Shown: piece by piece, positions 8,103-17,552 of the stretch
Layout: every line of letters starts with the position of its first letter
Position numbering within the stretch: the stretch's first letter is position 1
DNA from: Marinobacter caseinilyticus
Lineage (GTDB): Bacteria > Pseudomonadota > Gammaproteobacteria > Pseudomonadales > Oleiphilaceae
Reading direction: 5' to 3'
Length of the DNA stretch: 64,000 nt
Assembly: GCF_011074955.1 (NCBI RefSeq)
Contig: NZ_WUQJ01000004.1
Span: forward strand, 1 to 64,000
Notes under the pieces: generated by a model
Databases searched by the model: none
Told to the model about the DNA's origin: nothing
What the model saw: the letters and a program-made list of their open reading frames with translations, nothing else
Program-made: the position numbers and the translations under genes

Positions 8103-9689
8103 TCACAAGGCGGCCACACAGCCATCACTGCGGGGATCGGCGGCGCCTTCCAGAACTCCATCCGGACGTCGCACCAATGCGCCGGCGTGCCCCATCGTGT
8201 CACTGAATGCCTCATCCAGCAGCTCAACCTGGTGACCTGCAGTCCTGAGTTGTTCAACCAGCTCAGGGGCGAAGCGGCTTTCCAGTTTCAAGCTGGTACT
8301 GACATCGCCCCAGGTGCGGCCCAACAGCCAGCGGGGTGCGGTTACGGATTGCTGAAGTGATTGGTTGAACATCGCATAGCGGCTGAACACCATTGCCTGC
8401 GTTTGCGGCTGGCCTTCACCGCCCATGGTGCCATAGCTCATCACGCGGCCATCGTCGAAATGCGCCAATGCCGGGTTGAGGGTATGAAAGGGTTTGCGGC
8501 CGGGGGCCAGGGCCTGCAGTGCGTTTGGATCAAGGGCAAAGCTGATACCTCTGTTCTGCCAGTTCACTCCAGTGTTCCGAAGTACCACGCCAGAACCAAA
8601 CTCCCAAAATATACTCTGTATAAAACTGACAGCCCGACCATCGCGATCAATACAGCCCATCCAGATTGTGTCTCCCGGGGCGGCCGGATTGGGCCAGGGC
8701 ATGGCACGGGCCGGGTCAACGTCTTGTGCCAATGCAGCCAGACGTTCCTCCGTCAGATAGTCATCCGGGTTTTCCGGCACCCGATCCGGGTCCGTGACGA
8801 TCCGGTCCCGGACCCGGAAGGCCCGCTTGGTGGCCTCTACCAGGCCGTGTACGTAGTCGAAACCCTCAGCGTCTTTGATGCCCAGCTTATCGGCAATTCC
8901 AAGAATCATGAGCGATGCCAGACCCTGGGTGGGCGGCGGCAGGTTAAAGATACGCGCTCCGGCCACCTTTACCTGTAACGGCGTCACCCGCATTGCCCGG
9001 TAGTCCGCCAGATCCGCCGCGGTGAGCGGGCTTCCCAGACTTTGCAGCTCGTCACCCATGGCACGGCCCAGTTCGCCGCGGTAAAAATCATCCAGTCCGG
9101 CCCTGGCCAGTTGCTCGAACGTCGTTGCCAGCGTGGACTGTTTGAGGCATGAACCTGGTTCCGGCACGTTGTCACCGGGCATAAAGGCATCAAAAAACCC
9201 GGGCGCATTGGTCATTTGACCACTTTTATCACGGGTCAACTGAGACTGGCTCTGCGTCACTACGATGCCGGACTGCGCCTGATCCGTAGCAGGTGCCAAC
9301 AATCGCGATAAGGGCAGAGGTTTCCCCCACGACGCCGCCACCGCCAGCGCTTCCTGCCAGCCGGCAATGGTGCCCGCCGTGGTTAATGCCGCCAGTGGGC
9401 CACGAGACGGAATCTGATCGTAACCCTGGTAGAATTCTGGCGTCGCCGCTTTTGCTGCCCGGCCGCAGGCATCAATGGCAACCGGTGTTTTGCCGGGCTC
9501 GTGAATCAGCCAGAAGCCATCACCACCGATGGAATTCATGTGGGGATAAACGGTGGCAATGGATGCGGCTGCGGCCACCATGGCCTCAACCGCGTTGCCG
9601 CCGTCGCGCAGCACATCACGACCGGCCTGGGCCGCAAGATGGTGGGGCGCAACAAACATGCCGTTCGCTGCATAGACGGTTTTAAGCAT
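8103..9689 (-). CDS. Gamma-glutamyltransferase family protein
   Basis: This 528-residue protein belongs to the Ntn-hydrolase gamma-glutamyltransferase family, which cleaves or transfers gamma-glutamyl groups after self-processing at a Thr. The N-terminus has the family pattern GMFVAPHHLAAQAGRDVLRDGGNA with VEAMVAAAASIATVYP and SIGGDGFW. The likely processing and nucleophile Thr lies in PGDTIWMGCIDRDGRAVS; the usual GTTH is replaced by GDTIW, as in divergent members. GTMGGEGQPQ near residue 430 is conserved. No clear signal peptide is seen, so it may be cytoplasmic. It is in one operon with a TauE/SafE permease and a TRAP transporter, so a gamma-glutamyl or related amide taken up from seawater is a plausible substrate; this is inference. 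Confidence 0.85.
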   Translation of the reverse strand: MLKTVYAANGMFVAPHHLAAQAGRDVLRDGGNAVEAMVAAAASIATVYPHMNSIGGDGFWLIHEPGKTPVAIDACGRAAKAATPEFYQGYDQIPSRGPLAALTTAGTIAGWQEALAVAASWGKPLPLSRLLAPATDQAQSGIVVTQSQSQLTRDKSGQMTNAPGFFDAFMPGDNVPEPGSCLKQSTLATTFEQLARAGLDDFYRGELGRAMGDELQSLGSPLTAADLADYRAMRVTPLQVKVAGARIFNLPPPTQGLASLMILGIADKLGIKDAEGFDYVHGLVEATKRAFRVRDRIVTDPDRVPENPDDYLTEERLAALAQDVDPARAMPWPNPAAPGDTIWMGCIDRDGRAVSFIQSIFWEFGSGVVLRNTGVNWQNRGISFALDPNALQALAPGRKPFHTLNPALAHFDDGRVMSYGTMGGEGQPQTQAMVFSRYAMFNQSLQQSVTAPRWLLGRTWGDVSTSLKLESRFAPELVEQLRTAGHQVELLDEAFSDTMGHAGALVRRPDGVLEGAADPRSDGCVAAL

Positions 9690-9749
9690 GATCTTTTTCT
9701 CCGGAATAGGTCACGACATCGATCTTGTAGGGAGGGCACTGAAAGCTTA

Positions 9750-10586
9750 TCAGCTCATTAATCCATAGAACATCCGCAAGGATGTCATGAAGAGGAACAG
9801 CGCGAACAATTGCTTGAGCAAGGTGGCGTTAATGGCATGAGCAACCCGAGCGCCCACCGGCGCCATCAGCATGGTCGCCGGAACAATCAGCGCCAGGCCG
9901 ATGAGGTTAATGTACCCCACCGTAAGCGGGGGCCGCGACTCAACACCCATGCCGTTGATGAGAAAGCCTATGGCGCCCGGCACACTGATTACAAACCCCA
10001 AGGCAGCGCCGGTACCGACGGCCGTAATCATTGGCACGCGCATGGCACTGAGGATCGGCACGCTGAGGGTACCACCCCCGATGCCCATCAGGGTCGAAAT
10101 GCCACCAATAAACACACCCAGCAGCCCTGAGCCAGAAGCGCCAGGCAGGCCCTCGCGAACCGAGAAGCTGTCTTTCTTGAAGGCCATATTCAACGCAACC
10201 AACAAGGCGATGGTGGCGAATACGGCCGTCAGGCCCTGGTCGTCCATAAAACCACTGACGATGGCACCGATGACCACGCCCACGACCACGCCCGGTATCA
10301 GTTTCCTGAGAATCTCCGCATCCAGACTTCCTCGTTTGAAATGGGCGCGGGAGGAAATAATAGACGTGGGAATGATCGTTGCCAGCGATGTGCCCACCGC
10401 CACATGCATTCGGACGGCTTCATCAATACCCAAAAAGGTAAACAGATGATAAAGCACCGGCACAATCACAATGCCACCGCCAACGCCCAGCAACCCGGCC
10501 ATCAAGCCAGCGACAATGCCTGTCACCAGCAGGGATAATGCCAATCCGATCAGCCATCCCATGGAATAGTCAGCAAAAAAATCCAT
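9750..10586 (-). CDS. TauE/SafE family sulfite/anion permease
   Basis: This 278-residue inner membrane protein has about eight hydrophobic segments and the two family repeats, each with a Gly-rich turn (GLMAGLLGVGGGIVIVPVL near residue 27 and GGISTLMGIGGGTLSVPIL near 160). The family exports sulfite, sulfoacetate or other organosulfur anions in studied cases. It sits 21 bases after the TRAP large subunit gene and 60 bases before the gamma-glutamyltransferase-like gene. A sulfonate or taurine-type pathway would unite a TRAP importer and this exporter, but no desulfonating enzyme is present here. Confidence 0.88.
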   Translation of the reverse strand: MDFFADYSMGWLIGLALSLLVTGIVAGLMAGLLGVGGGIVIVPVLYHLFTFLGIDEAVRMHVAVGTSLATIIPTSIISSRAHFKRGSLDAEILRKLIPGVVVGVVIGAIVSGFMDDQGLTAVFATIALLVALNMAFKKDSFSVREGLPGASGSGLLGVFIGGISTLMGIGGGTLSVPILSAMRVPMITAVGTGAALGFVISVPGAIGFLINGMGVESRPPLTVGYINLIGLALIVPATMLMAPVGARVAHAINATLLKQLFALFLFMTSLRMFYGLMS

Positions 10587-10607
10587 ATAACAACTCCTGA
10601 ATGAGGG

Positions 10608-11933
10608 TTACCAGCCAATGGCTTCCGGCAACCAGGTCACCAGTTCGGGAAACTGAAAGAGCACCACCAACGCCACCAGTTGCAGCGCCACAAATGGCAA
10701 AACGCCCACATAGATGTCCCGAGTGCTGATGCCTTTTGGCGCAACGCCTTTCAGAAAGAACAGTGCCCAGCCAAAGGGCGGAGTGAGAAATGACATCTGC
10801 AAGTTCATGGCCACCATGATCGCCAGCCACACCATGTCGGTGCCATAGTTCATAAACACGGGCAAGAACATGGGCAGGGCAATATAAGAAATTTCAATCC
10901 ATTCCAGAAAGAAACCCAACACAAACAACAGCGCCATCAGAAACAGAATCGCCCCGAGCTCGCCACCCGGCAGCAGTTCGAACATGGCATGGACCATCTG
11001 TTCGCCTCCCAGCCCCCGAAACGCCAGTGAAAACGGCTGCGCACAGAGCAGGATGAAGAACACCATGGCAGAGATCACCAGCGTGCCATGCAAGGTTTCT
11101 CTGAGCATTGCGGAACTGAAGCCTCGGGCTGCAACGGCGATGAGCAATGCACCCAGTGCGCCCATGGAAGCCGCTTCTGTCGGCGCTGCAACGCCCCCGA
11201 CAATTGACCCCAGCACTGCAAACACCAGCAGCAGGGGTGGCATCACATGAGCAAAGAGGTCTTTGGCAAGCTGTTGGCCACTGATTGCCGCTCGCTCTTC
11301 TGCAGGGATTGCCGGTACCAACTCTTTTTTGAACACGCCCAACAGCACCAGGTACAGCATGTAGATCCCGGCCAGGATCAGGCCCGGTATAAAGGCCGCG
11401 GCAAACAACGCACCCACCGACTCACCCACTATATCCGACAGCAGGATAAGCACGAGACTGGGAGGAATAATCTGACCCAATGTACCGGAGGCGCAGATGG
11501 TCCCGCAGGACACACTCGGCGAATAACCTCGCCGCATCAACGCCGGCAATGTCAGTAAACCGACGGTCACGACCGTCGCACCGACGATGCCGGTGGACGC
11601 CCCCATCAACACTCCGACCAGGATGATCGCCAGCCCCATGCCACCATTCAGGCCACCCATGGCCTTGCCTATGGTTTCCAGCATGTTCTCAGCGACTTTC
11701 GATTTCTCCAGCATGACCCCCATGAACACAAACAGGGGAATCGCCAATAACGTGTAATTGGTTACGACCCCAAAGAGTCGGGCCGGCATCAGATTGAACA
11801 ATGTTGTTCCGAAACCGAAATAGCCGGCCACAAAACCGGATACCGCCAACGAGATGGCCACTGGCACGCCGATGATTATCAACGCCAGGAACCCGGCAAT
11901 CATGCCAATCACCAACCCCTCATTGCCGCTCAT
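10608..11933 (-). CDS. TRAP transporter large permease (DctM type)
   Basis: This 441-residue protein carries the 12-segment DctM fold that moves solute with Na+ in TRAP systems. Family marks are IPLFVFMGVMLEKSKVAENM, GASTGIVGATVVTVGLLTLP, CGTICASGTLGQIIPPSLVLI and FLTPPFGWALFFLKGVAP. The last two resemble TRAP members annotated for mannitol, chloroaromatic or 2-oxo acid uptake. ATG 11933 overlaps the small permease stop by four bases (ATGA), showing translational coupling. The substrate is not determined. Confidence 0.93.
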   Translation of the reverse strand: MSGNEGLVIGMIAGFLALIIIGVPVAISLAVSGFVAGYFGFGTTLFNLMPARLFGVVTNYTLLAIPLFVFMGVMLEKSKVAENMLETIGKAMGGLNGGMGLAIILVGVLMGASTGIVGATVVTVGLLTLPALMRRGYSPSVSCGTICASGTLGQIIPPSLVLILLSDIVGESVGALFAAAFIPGLILAGIYMLYLVLLGVFKKELVPAIPAEERAAISGQQLAKDLFAHVMPPLLLVFAVLGSIVGGVAAPTEAASMGALGALLIAVAARGFSSAMLRETLHGTLVISAMVFFILLCAQPFSLAFRGLGGEQMVHAMFELLPGGELGAILFLMALLFVLGFFLEWIEISYIALPMFLPVFMNYGTDMVWLAIMVAMNLQMSFLTPPFGWALFFLKGVAPKGISTRDIYVGVLPFVALQLVALVVLFQFPELVTWLPEAIGW

Positions 11934-12472
11934 GCTGCACCTTCGGCGGTCAACTGTGCCGCGACAGGCAACGCATTGTCAGGATCACGAAACTGGATAA
12001 AGGCGCGGAAACAGTCAGCTAACCCCTGCAACAGCAGCAGCCCGAATCCCAGCGGTAGAAAGGCTTTCAATAGATAGCGAAAAGTCAGGCCACCCGGATC
12101 TGGCGAGCCTTCATTGAGATTGTACGACTGGATCACGTAGAACATCGCCAGCCAGGTAATGACGCCGCCGATTGCCACTGTGAGCAGCGACGACAGCATA
12201 TCGACCACCGCCTGCATACGCAGGGAAAAACGCTCATACAGAAAGTCAATCCGCACATCGGCGCGGTGCTTCATCGAATAAGACAGCCCCAACAAGGCAA
12301 TGGGCGACACCAGATGCCACTCCAGCTCCTGCAGGGACACCGGCCCGATGGAAAACAAATACCGCAATATCACATTGGTCGCCACCAGCAGAACGAGGGC
12401 GAGCACGCACAAGCGTGCCAGCCCCCCCATATGCTCCACCAGCCACTCCAGACTCTTGACGCACATCTTCAT
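11930..12472 (-). CDS. TRAP transporter small permease (DctQ type)
   Basis: This 180-residue protein with four predicted membrane helices pairs with the large permease. The family patch is visible in LQELEWHLVSPIALLGLSYSMKHRADVRIDF, with the conserved W-H and R-DV-DF residues. GGGAG precedes ATG 12472. It begins 13 bases after the binding-protein gene ends and overlaps the large permease gene. Confidence 0.92.
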   Translation of the reverse strand: MKMCVKSLEWLVEHMGGLARLCVLALVLLVATNVILRYLFSIGPVSLQELEWHLVSPIALLGLSYSMKHRADVRIDFLYERFSLRMQAVVDMLSSLLTVAIGGVITWLAMFYVIQSYNLNEGSPDPGGLTFRYLLKAFLPLGFGLLLLQGLADCFRAFIQFRDPDNALPVAAQLTAEGAA

Positions 12473-12485
12473 GGCTTGGCTCCCG

Positions 12486-13580
12486 TTACAGGTTCAGCAG
12501 AGGCTTTTCACTCAGCGCGGCCCAGGAGGCATGCTTGTCCTTAAACGCCATGTAGGAGTCGTAAACCTTTTTCATCTGCTCATCGGCGTTCGCCATGGTC
12601 GACAGCGTATCGCTGGTGACTTCCTTGAGGCGGCTGACAATCGGCGCTGGTAGCGGCTTAGCAATAACTCCCTCGTTTTCCACCAGGTCTTTCAAGGCAT
12701 CGGCATTATTGGCTTCTGACCAGGACAGACTGTCCAGTACGGACGCCTGCGCCGCCATTTTAATGATCATTTGCAGGTCTTTGGGCAGGCTGTCCCAGAG
12801 CTTCTTGTTAATCAGCAGTTCCGTGACGTTGGTGGGCTCATGCCAGCCGGTGGTGTAATAGTTTTTGGCCGCCTTGTGCAGACCCAGGCGGCGATCCTGA
12901 TAGGGGCCGACAAACTCCGCAGCGTCTATCACACCCCGCTCCAAGGCCGGAAAAATTTCACCACCGGGTAGCAGGCGAACAGTGACACCAAGCTCGCTGT
13001 AGACTTTGCCCGCCAGACCCGGAATGCGCATTTTCAAGCCATCCAGATCGCTGATGGATTCAACTGGATCACGGAACCAGCCGGTCATCTGCACACCGGT
13101 ATTACCCATCGGGAACGCGATCAGGCCATAGGGCTCATAGAGTTCGTGCCACAATTCAAGACCGCCACCCTGATAGAGCCAGGACATCATGCCCTGGGTA
13201 TTCAGTCCGAAAGGCACGGTGGTGAAAAACTGCGCGGCCGGAATTTTACCCGCCCAGAAATAAGCATTCGCCGCATTCATCTCGACCGTGCCTTCGGCCA
13301 CTGCGTTAAACCCTTCCAGGGCCGGAATCAGTTCACCTGCCGCGAAATGGGAAATATTCAGACGACCGCCAGACATCTCACCCACTTTCTTACAGAAATC
13401 CATGGGACTGCCCGGCCCCTGAACATAAAAAGGGGAGCCCGGCGGATAGGCATTGGTCATCTTGAGGCTGAAGGTTTCCTTTGAGGCTGCCGCACTCGCA
13501 ATGGCCGGCGCGCCAAGCGCAATACCTGCGGTAGTGGATGCCAGAGCTGCACCCAAAAATTTGCGTCGGTTAATAGTCAT
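12486..13580 (-). CDS. TRAP transporter substrate-binding protein (DctP type), Tat-exported
   Basis: This 364-residue periplasmic protein delivers the substrate to the TRAP permeases. ATG 13580 is chosen because AGGAG lies eight bases upstream and the protein then starts with a twin-arginine signal (INRRKFLGAALAST, cleavage after AIASA). The mature part has DctP features: GPGSPMDFCKKVGEMSGGRL, the MRIPGLAGKVYSELG segment containing the anion-binding Arg, and GEIFPALERGVIDAAEFVGP. Tat export suggests folding before export. It is the first gene of the minus-strand operon. A carboxylate or sulfonate ligand is likely from the conserved Arg; the exact substrate is unknown. Confidence 0.92.
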   Translation of the reverse strand: MTINRRKFLGAALASTTAGIALGAPAIASAAASKETFSLKMTNAYPPGSPFYVQGPGSPMDFCKKVGEMSGGRLNISHFAAGELIPALEGFNAVAEGTVEMNAANAYFWAGKIPAAQFFTTVPFGLNTQGMMSWLYQGGGLELWHELYEPYGLIAFPMGNTGVQMTGWFRDPVESISDLDGLKMRIPGLAGKVYSELGVTVRLLPGGEIFPALERGVIDAAEFVGPYQDRRLGLHKAAKNYYTTGWHEPTNVTELLINKKLWDSLPKDLQMIIKMAAQASVLDSLSWSEANNADALKDLVENEGVIAKPLPAPIVSRLKEVTSDTLSTMANADEQMKKVYDSYMAFKDKHASWAALSEKPLLNL

Positions 13581-13956
13581 ATCGAAAACTCCTGTGAAAT
13601 CGTTTTGAGAAAGAACAGCGCCATTCTCGATCACCGTCGTCACAGGGAATTGCAGGTCTTGTGCCATATCGTGGGAACAATATAACTACATGTTTTAAAT
13701 GTATTATTTTTTTATAATCGCGAATTTCATGTTGGACCGGGATGTATCGCGAAGAAGCACAGAATAAAAAAGGCGGCGACACGTTCGGTATCAACTCGAC
13801 GGCAGAAAGGCAAAAATAAATGCATTAGGTACTTAATGCGCGGTGCAAAATTAACAAACGGACGTAAAAGGCGATCCGTCCGTACAATTGTCATTTATGC
13901 ACCAGATCAACACACCCGCCCCAGCCTGGAGCGAAAGCCAATGACCGCGCTCATGC
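13581..13956. other. Intergenic region upstream of the TRAP operon
   Basis: 376 bases, noticeably AT-rich around 13680-13730. It should hold the promoter of the TRAP operon and whatever follows the Lrp-type regulator gene. I see no gene or strong hairpin. Confidence 0.5.
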
Positions 13957-14403
13957 TCAGAGACGAGCACCACCCCGGCGATGTTTAACGCGTTTCAGCA
14001 GCGCACTGGATTCAATAGAGAGGATTTCCGGGCGAGCGAACAGATTCTGATTGACGAACGCGTTGAAGGTTTCGTAACTGTCCGTGAGGGTATGAATATG
14101 AAGGCTTTTGAGATCGGTCATGATGTACAGACTGACGACTTCTGGCTTGGATGCCAGTTCCTCCGCAATCGCTTCTATCGCATTGGGCGCGACCTTGAGG
14201 TCAATAAAGGTGGAAATCACCTTGCCCAGCTTTTCTGGGTTAATCACTGCGGTAAACTGCTCAATGACTCCGGCCTCAACCATCGCCTGAACCCGGGCTC
14301 TGGCATGGGCCCTGGAAACATCAAGCTGGCGCGCAATGTCCGCGAAGGAGGCACGTCCATCCTTAATCAGAAGATTCAAAAGTGCCGTATCCAGCTTGTT
14401 CAT
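13957..14403 (-). CDS. Lrp/AsnC family transcriptional regulator
   Basis: This 148-residue protein has an N-terminal winged HTH (LDTALLNLLIKDGRASFADIARQLDVSRAHARAR, read in two parts) and a C-terminal RAM ligand-binding domain of about 80 residues with the usual alternating strands (STFIDLKVAP, EVVSLYIMTDLKSLHIHTL). Lrp-type proteins sense amino acids. It lies upstream of and in line with the TRAP operon, and about 700 bases from the divergent aot operon, so either could be its target. The ribosome site before ATG 14403 is weak. Confidence 0.88.
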   Translation of the reverse strand: MNKLDTALLNLLIKDGRASFADIARQLDVSRAHARARVQAMVEAGVIEQFTAVINPEKLGKVISTFIDLKVAPNAIEAIAEELASKPEVVSLYIMTDLKSLHIHTLTDSYETFNAFVNQNLFARPEILSIESSALLKRVKHRRGGARL

Positions 14404-14500
14404 AAGATCAGTTCCGCTTCAGATTCGGTCTTATCATAAATACAAGTTCAACCAGAAGCGACTGCTGTCAATCGAAAACGAGCGGCTTGAATGCGGCTGG

Positions 14501-14701
14501 CTAATTGGTTACGGGAGCAACCATATCGAGGAACTGGGTGGCCTCGTCCAGAGAGGTAAACGTGTGCAGAACTTCCTGGCCCTCAATTTCGACGTCATAA
14601 ATGATTTCGCTGGTGGTGAAGTCTCCCTGCCTTTCACTCACCCGGCGAGCCACCACGCAAATCAACCCGCGTTTCACCACAACGTCTTGCGATAGAACCA
14701 T
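14501..14701 (-). CDS. Small hypothetical protein (66 aa)
   Basis: Family not recognised. The peptide looks coding: VVKRGLICVVARRVSERQG, then IIYDVEIEGQEVLHTFTSLDEATQFLDMVAP, an alternating strand/helix pattern as in small single-domain proteins. AAGG lies about eight bases before the ATG. It stands 97 bases upstream of the Lrp-type gene on the same strand. Confidence 0.55.
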   Translation of the reverse strand: MVLSQDVVVKRGLICVVARRVSERQGDFTTSEIIYDVEIEGQEVLHTFTSLDEATQFLDMVAPVTN

Positions 14702-15089
14702 GAACGCAACCTTATTATCATTGTTAGTTTGTTGAGGATGGGTTTAGTCCGCCCGCCAATGTCAATCGCCGAAGCAAGTGTGCCATAAATTGACCGTCAG
14801 AATGTGATCCTTACCTAACGGTCACCATTTTTTACAATGATCAACAATTGACCCATCAGGCCGGGCAATCCAAGTCGTTAACGCCAACTATTGATTTCCA
14901 GCGCCACAGTCCGTACAACATTGCGCTTTGGCGTTAGCCTGGAGCGTGGATTCTCCCGAACCGAGTTCGGTCGCTAACCGAGTTACTGGATGATCAAATT
15001 CGTGTATGACGCCGATTAACGCTATCTTTAACATTAGAAAAACGTAATCAGTCAATGACGGGTACCCCACGACAGCCCAGGAGTAATAC
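14702..15089. promoter_or_regulatory. Divergent promoter region before aotP
   Basis: 388 bases with no gene. TGACCGT (14791-14797) and ACGGTCA (14818-14824) form a perfect inverted repeat 20 bases apart, which could bind an amino-acid-responsive regulator such as ArgR or the neighbouring Lrp protein. The binding protein is a guess. Confidence 0.4.
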
Positions 15090-15860
15090 ATGGCGGACAA
15101 TGCGCCTCTGATTTGTAGGGACATCCATAAGAAATTCGATGAATTGGAAGTGCTGAAAGGTGTCTCACTTGAAACCTGCAAAGGTGACGTCGTCTCAATG
15201 ATCGGCAGTTCCGGTTCTGGCAAAAGCACCTTCTTACGGTGCATCAACCTGCTGGAAACCCCGACGTCGGGCGACGTTATTGTGCACGGCGACCCAATTC
15301 GGTTCAAAACCAACCGCAAAGGTGAACGGGTACCGGCAGACAACCGTCAGGTTGAGCTCATCCGAGCCAAGCTTTCCATGGTGTTTCAAAGCTTCAACAT
15401 GTGGTCCCACATGACGGTGCTGGAGAACATCATCGAAGCCCCGATCCATGTCCTGAAGGTTCCCCGCAAGGAAGCCATCGAGCGCGCTGAGAATTACCTG
15501 CATAAGGTGGGTATCTATGAGCGCAAGGATTACTACCCGGCCCAGATGTCAGGCGGCCAGCAGCAGCGTGCGGCCATTGCCCGGGCACTTGCCATGGAGC
15601 CTGAGGTCATGTTGTTTGATGAACCTACCTCCGCACTGGATCCCGAGTTGGTCGGCGAGGTTCTCAAGGTCATGCAGGGTCTTGCGGAAGAAGGTCGTAC
15701 CATGATTGTGGTCACCCACGAAATGGCTTTTGCTCGTGATGTCTCAACACAGGTCCTATTCTTGCATCAAGGCGTCATTGAGGAACAGGGCACCCCAGAC
15801 AAGGTCTTTGATAACCCGGACTCCGAACGCATGAAGCAGTTTCTAGCCCCTAATTTCTGA
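15090..15860 (+). CDS. aotP: Arginine/ornithine ABC transporter ATPase
   Basis: This 256-residue ATP-binding subunit of a polar amino acid transporter (HisP/AotP group) powers uptake at the inner membrane. Walker A is GSSGSGKST, the signature is MSGGQQQR, Walker B is [14 protein letters not shown], and the switch His is in VVTHEMAFA. The insert [21 protein letters not shown] is typical of the HisP/AotP branch. AGGAG precedes the ATG. It leads the run aotP-aotJ-aotQ-aotM-astE, so arginine or ornithine is the likely substrate; the assignment rests on the astE linkage. Confidence 0.92.
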   Translation: MADNAPLICRDIHKKFDELEVLKGVSLETCKGDVVSMIGSSGSGKSTFLRCINLLETPTSGDVIVHGDPIRFKTNRKGERVPADNRQVELIRAKLSMVFQSFNMWSHMTVLENIIEAPIHVLKVPRKEAIERAENYLHKVGIYERKDYYPAQMSGGQQQRAAIARALAMEPEVMLFDEPTSALDPELVGEVLKVMQGLAEEGRTMIVVTHEMAFARDVSTQVLFLHQGVIEEQGTPDKVFDNPDSERMKQFLAPNF

Positions 15861-16021
15861 CGGGGGCGACGAGTGGAACGTCCAATGCTATCTTGATCAC
15901 ATGCCTGGCAGGCTGACCCGTCCACAAAGGTTCACTGTGGAATCCTTGCAAGGTAAATCCATACGGCAGTTAAAACATGCCCATAATAAAGCCATCAGGC
16001 TAATAACCGGAGAAGTGACAC

Positions 16022-16777
16022 ATGAATAAACTGATTGTTGCAGCAAGCTGCGCACTCGCCCTGGCCGCTGGAAGCGTTCATGCCAAAGAATGGAAAGACA
16101 TCCGCATTGCATTCGACGTTCCTTATGAGCCGTTCGAATACCGCACACCGGATGGTGAGCTGACAGGCTTTGAAGTCGAGCTGGCGACAGCTATGTGTGC
16201 AGAAATGGAAGCCAACTGCGAGTTTGTTGAGCAAGCATGGGATGGGATGATTCCCGGCCTGTTGGCAAGAAAATTCGACGCCATCATGTCTTCCATGTCC
16301 ATCACACCGGAGCGCGCTGAGCGCGTCCTGTTCTCAAAAGCTTACTACAACACGCCCGGCGGATGGTTTGGCCGGGAAGGCATGGACGTAGACGTCACCG
16401 ACATGGCGGCCATGAAAGGTAAAATCGTCGGCGTTCAACGCGGCACCACCATGGACACCTACGTAACCGAAAACATGAGCGGTACCGTGACTGTGAAGCG
16501 TTATACCACGGCCGACGACATGGTTCTGGACCTCGAAGGCGAGCGCCTGGACCTGGTGTTTGTTGATTACCCGGTTGGCGAACAGACCATTCTTACCCGT
16601 GATGGCTTTAAGGAAGTTGGCGACACGGTCAAGCTTGGCGAAGGCGTAGGCGTAGCGATGCGCAAGCGTGATGCGGATCTGGCAGAGCAGGTCAACGCCG
16701 CCCTCGAAACGCTGAAAAACGATGGCACGTACGACACCATCATGAAGAAATACTTCAAGTACGACATTAAGATGTAA
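16022..16777 (+). CDS. aotJ: Arginine/ornithine-binding periplasmic protein
   Basis: This 251-residue solute-binding protein (SBP_bac_3) has a signal peptide, MNKLIVAASCALALAAGSVHA. The mature domain starts IRIAFDVPYEPFEYRTPDGELTGFEVELA, as in HisJ/ArgT/AotJ, with the ligand-binding Asp/Arg pattern (MSSMSITPERAERVLFSKAYY and GVQRGTTMDTYV). GGAG is nine bases before ATG. It is separated from aotP by 161 bases that may hold its own promoter. A stem-loop right after its stop (16784-16818) could keep its transcript more abundant than the permease part. Confidence 0.92.
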   Translation: MNKLIVAASCALALAAGSVHAKEWKDIRIAFDVPYEPFEYRTPDGELTGFEVELATAMCAEMEANCEFVEQAWDGMIPGLLARKFDAIMSSMSITPERAERVLFSKAYYNTPGGWFGREGMDVDVTDMAAMKGKIVGVQRGTTMDTYVTENMSGTVTVKRYTTADDMVLDLEGERLDLVFVDYPVGEQTILTRDGFKEVGDTVKLGEGVGVAMRKRDADLAEQVNAALETLKNDGTYDTIMKKYFKYDIKM

Positions 16778-16783
16778 ACCCCG

Positions 16784-16818
16784 GTCGCCACCGGTGACCC
16801 AGGGTTGCCGGTGGCCAC
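16784..16818 (+). promoter_or_regulatory. Intercistronic stem-loop after aotJ
   Basis: GTCGCCACCGG (16784-16794) pairs with CCGGTGGCCAC (16808-16818) with a single mismatch. It has no T tract, so it more likely stabilises the upstream mRNA or causes partial termination than acts as a full terminator. Confidence 0.65.
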
Positions 16819-16843
16819 TGCACCTGGACCTGGACCTCTCTCC

Positions 16844-17548
16844 ATGCTTGACCTGAAAGGCTACGGCCCGTCGTTGCTCGACGGCGCGGTCATTACCATT
16901 GAACTGGCCTTCCTGTCCCTTGCCCTGTCACTTGTGCTCGGGTTAGTGGGGGCATCATCCAAGCTGTCTAACAGCCGCTTTCTGCGGATTACGGCGACGA
17001 CCTATACAACGCTCATCCGGGGTGTCCCTGATCTCGTCATGATGCTGTTGCTCTATTACGGCGGCCAAGTAGCCGTAAACAATATTTCTGATTACCTCTA
17101 CAAAGTGTATGAGGTGGACTTCTTCTTCCAGTTTGACCCGTTTATTTCCGGTGTGCTGACCATTGGATTGATTTTTGGCGCCTACATGACCGAAACCTTT
17201 CGCGGCGCCTTCCTCGCAGTGGACAATGGACAAATTGAGGCCGCCAAAGCCTATGGCTTTAATCGCTGGCACACGTTCCGCCGAATTATCATCCCGCAAA
17301 TGCTTCGTCACGCGTTACCCGGGCTTGGCAACAACTGGCAGGTATTGCTGAAAACCACAGCGCTGGTATCCATCATCGGCTTGACCGATATGGTGCGAGT
17401 GGCAGAACAGGCGGCCAAGGCCGAACGCTCCCCCTTCCTGTTCTTTATTCCGGTCGCCCTGATGTATCTCCTGGTCACCGCAGGTTCGGAAATTCTTATC
17501 AAGTGGCTCAACAAACGAGCCAACGTCGGCGTGATAAGGGGAGACTGA
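16844..17548 (+). CDS. aotQ: Arginine/ornithine ABC transporter permease
   Basis: This 234-residue inner membrane permease (HisQ/AotQ group) has about five hydrophobic segments and the cytoplasmic EAA loop EAAKAYGFNRWHTFRRIIIPQ near residue 150, which contacts the ATPase. ATG 16844 gives the typical family start MLDLKGYGPSLLDGAV; a TTG at 16805 would put the coding start inside the stem-loop arm and add a Pro/Gly-rich stretch. The gene ends 4 bases before aotM. Confidence 0.9.
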   Translation: MLDLKGYGPSLLDGAVITIELAFLSLALSLVLGLVGASSKLSNSRFLRITATTYTTLIRGVPDLVMMLLLYYGGQVAVNNISDYLYKVYEVDFFFQFDPFISGVLTIGLIFGAYMTETFRGAFLAVDNGQIEAAKAYGFNRWHTFRRIIIPQMLRHALPGLGNNWQVLLKTTALVSIIGLTDMVRVAEQAAKAERSPFLFFIPVALMYLLVTAGSEILIKWLNKRANVGVIRGD

Positions 17549-17552
17549 CGCC

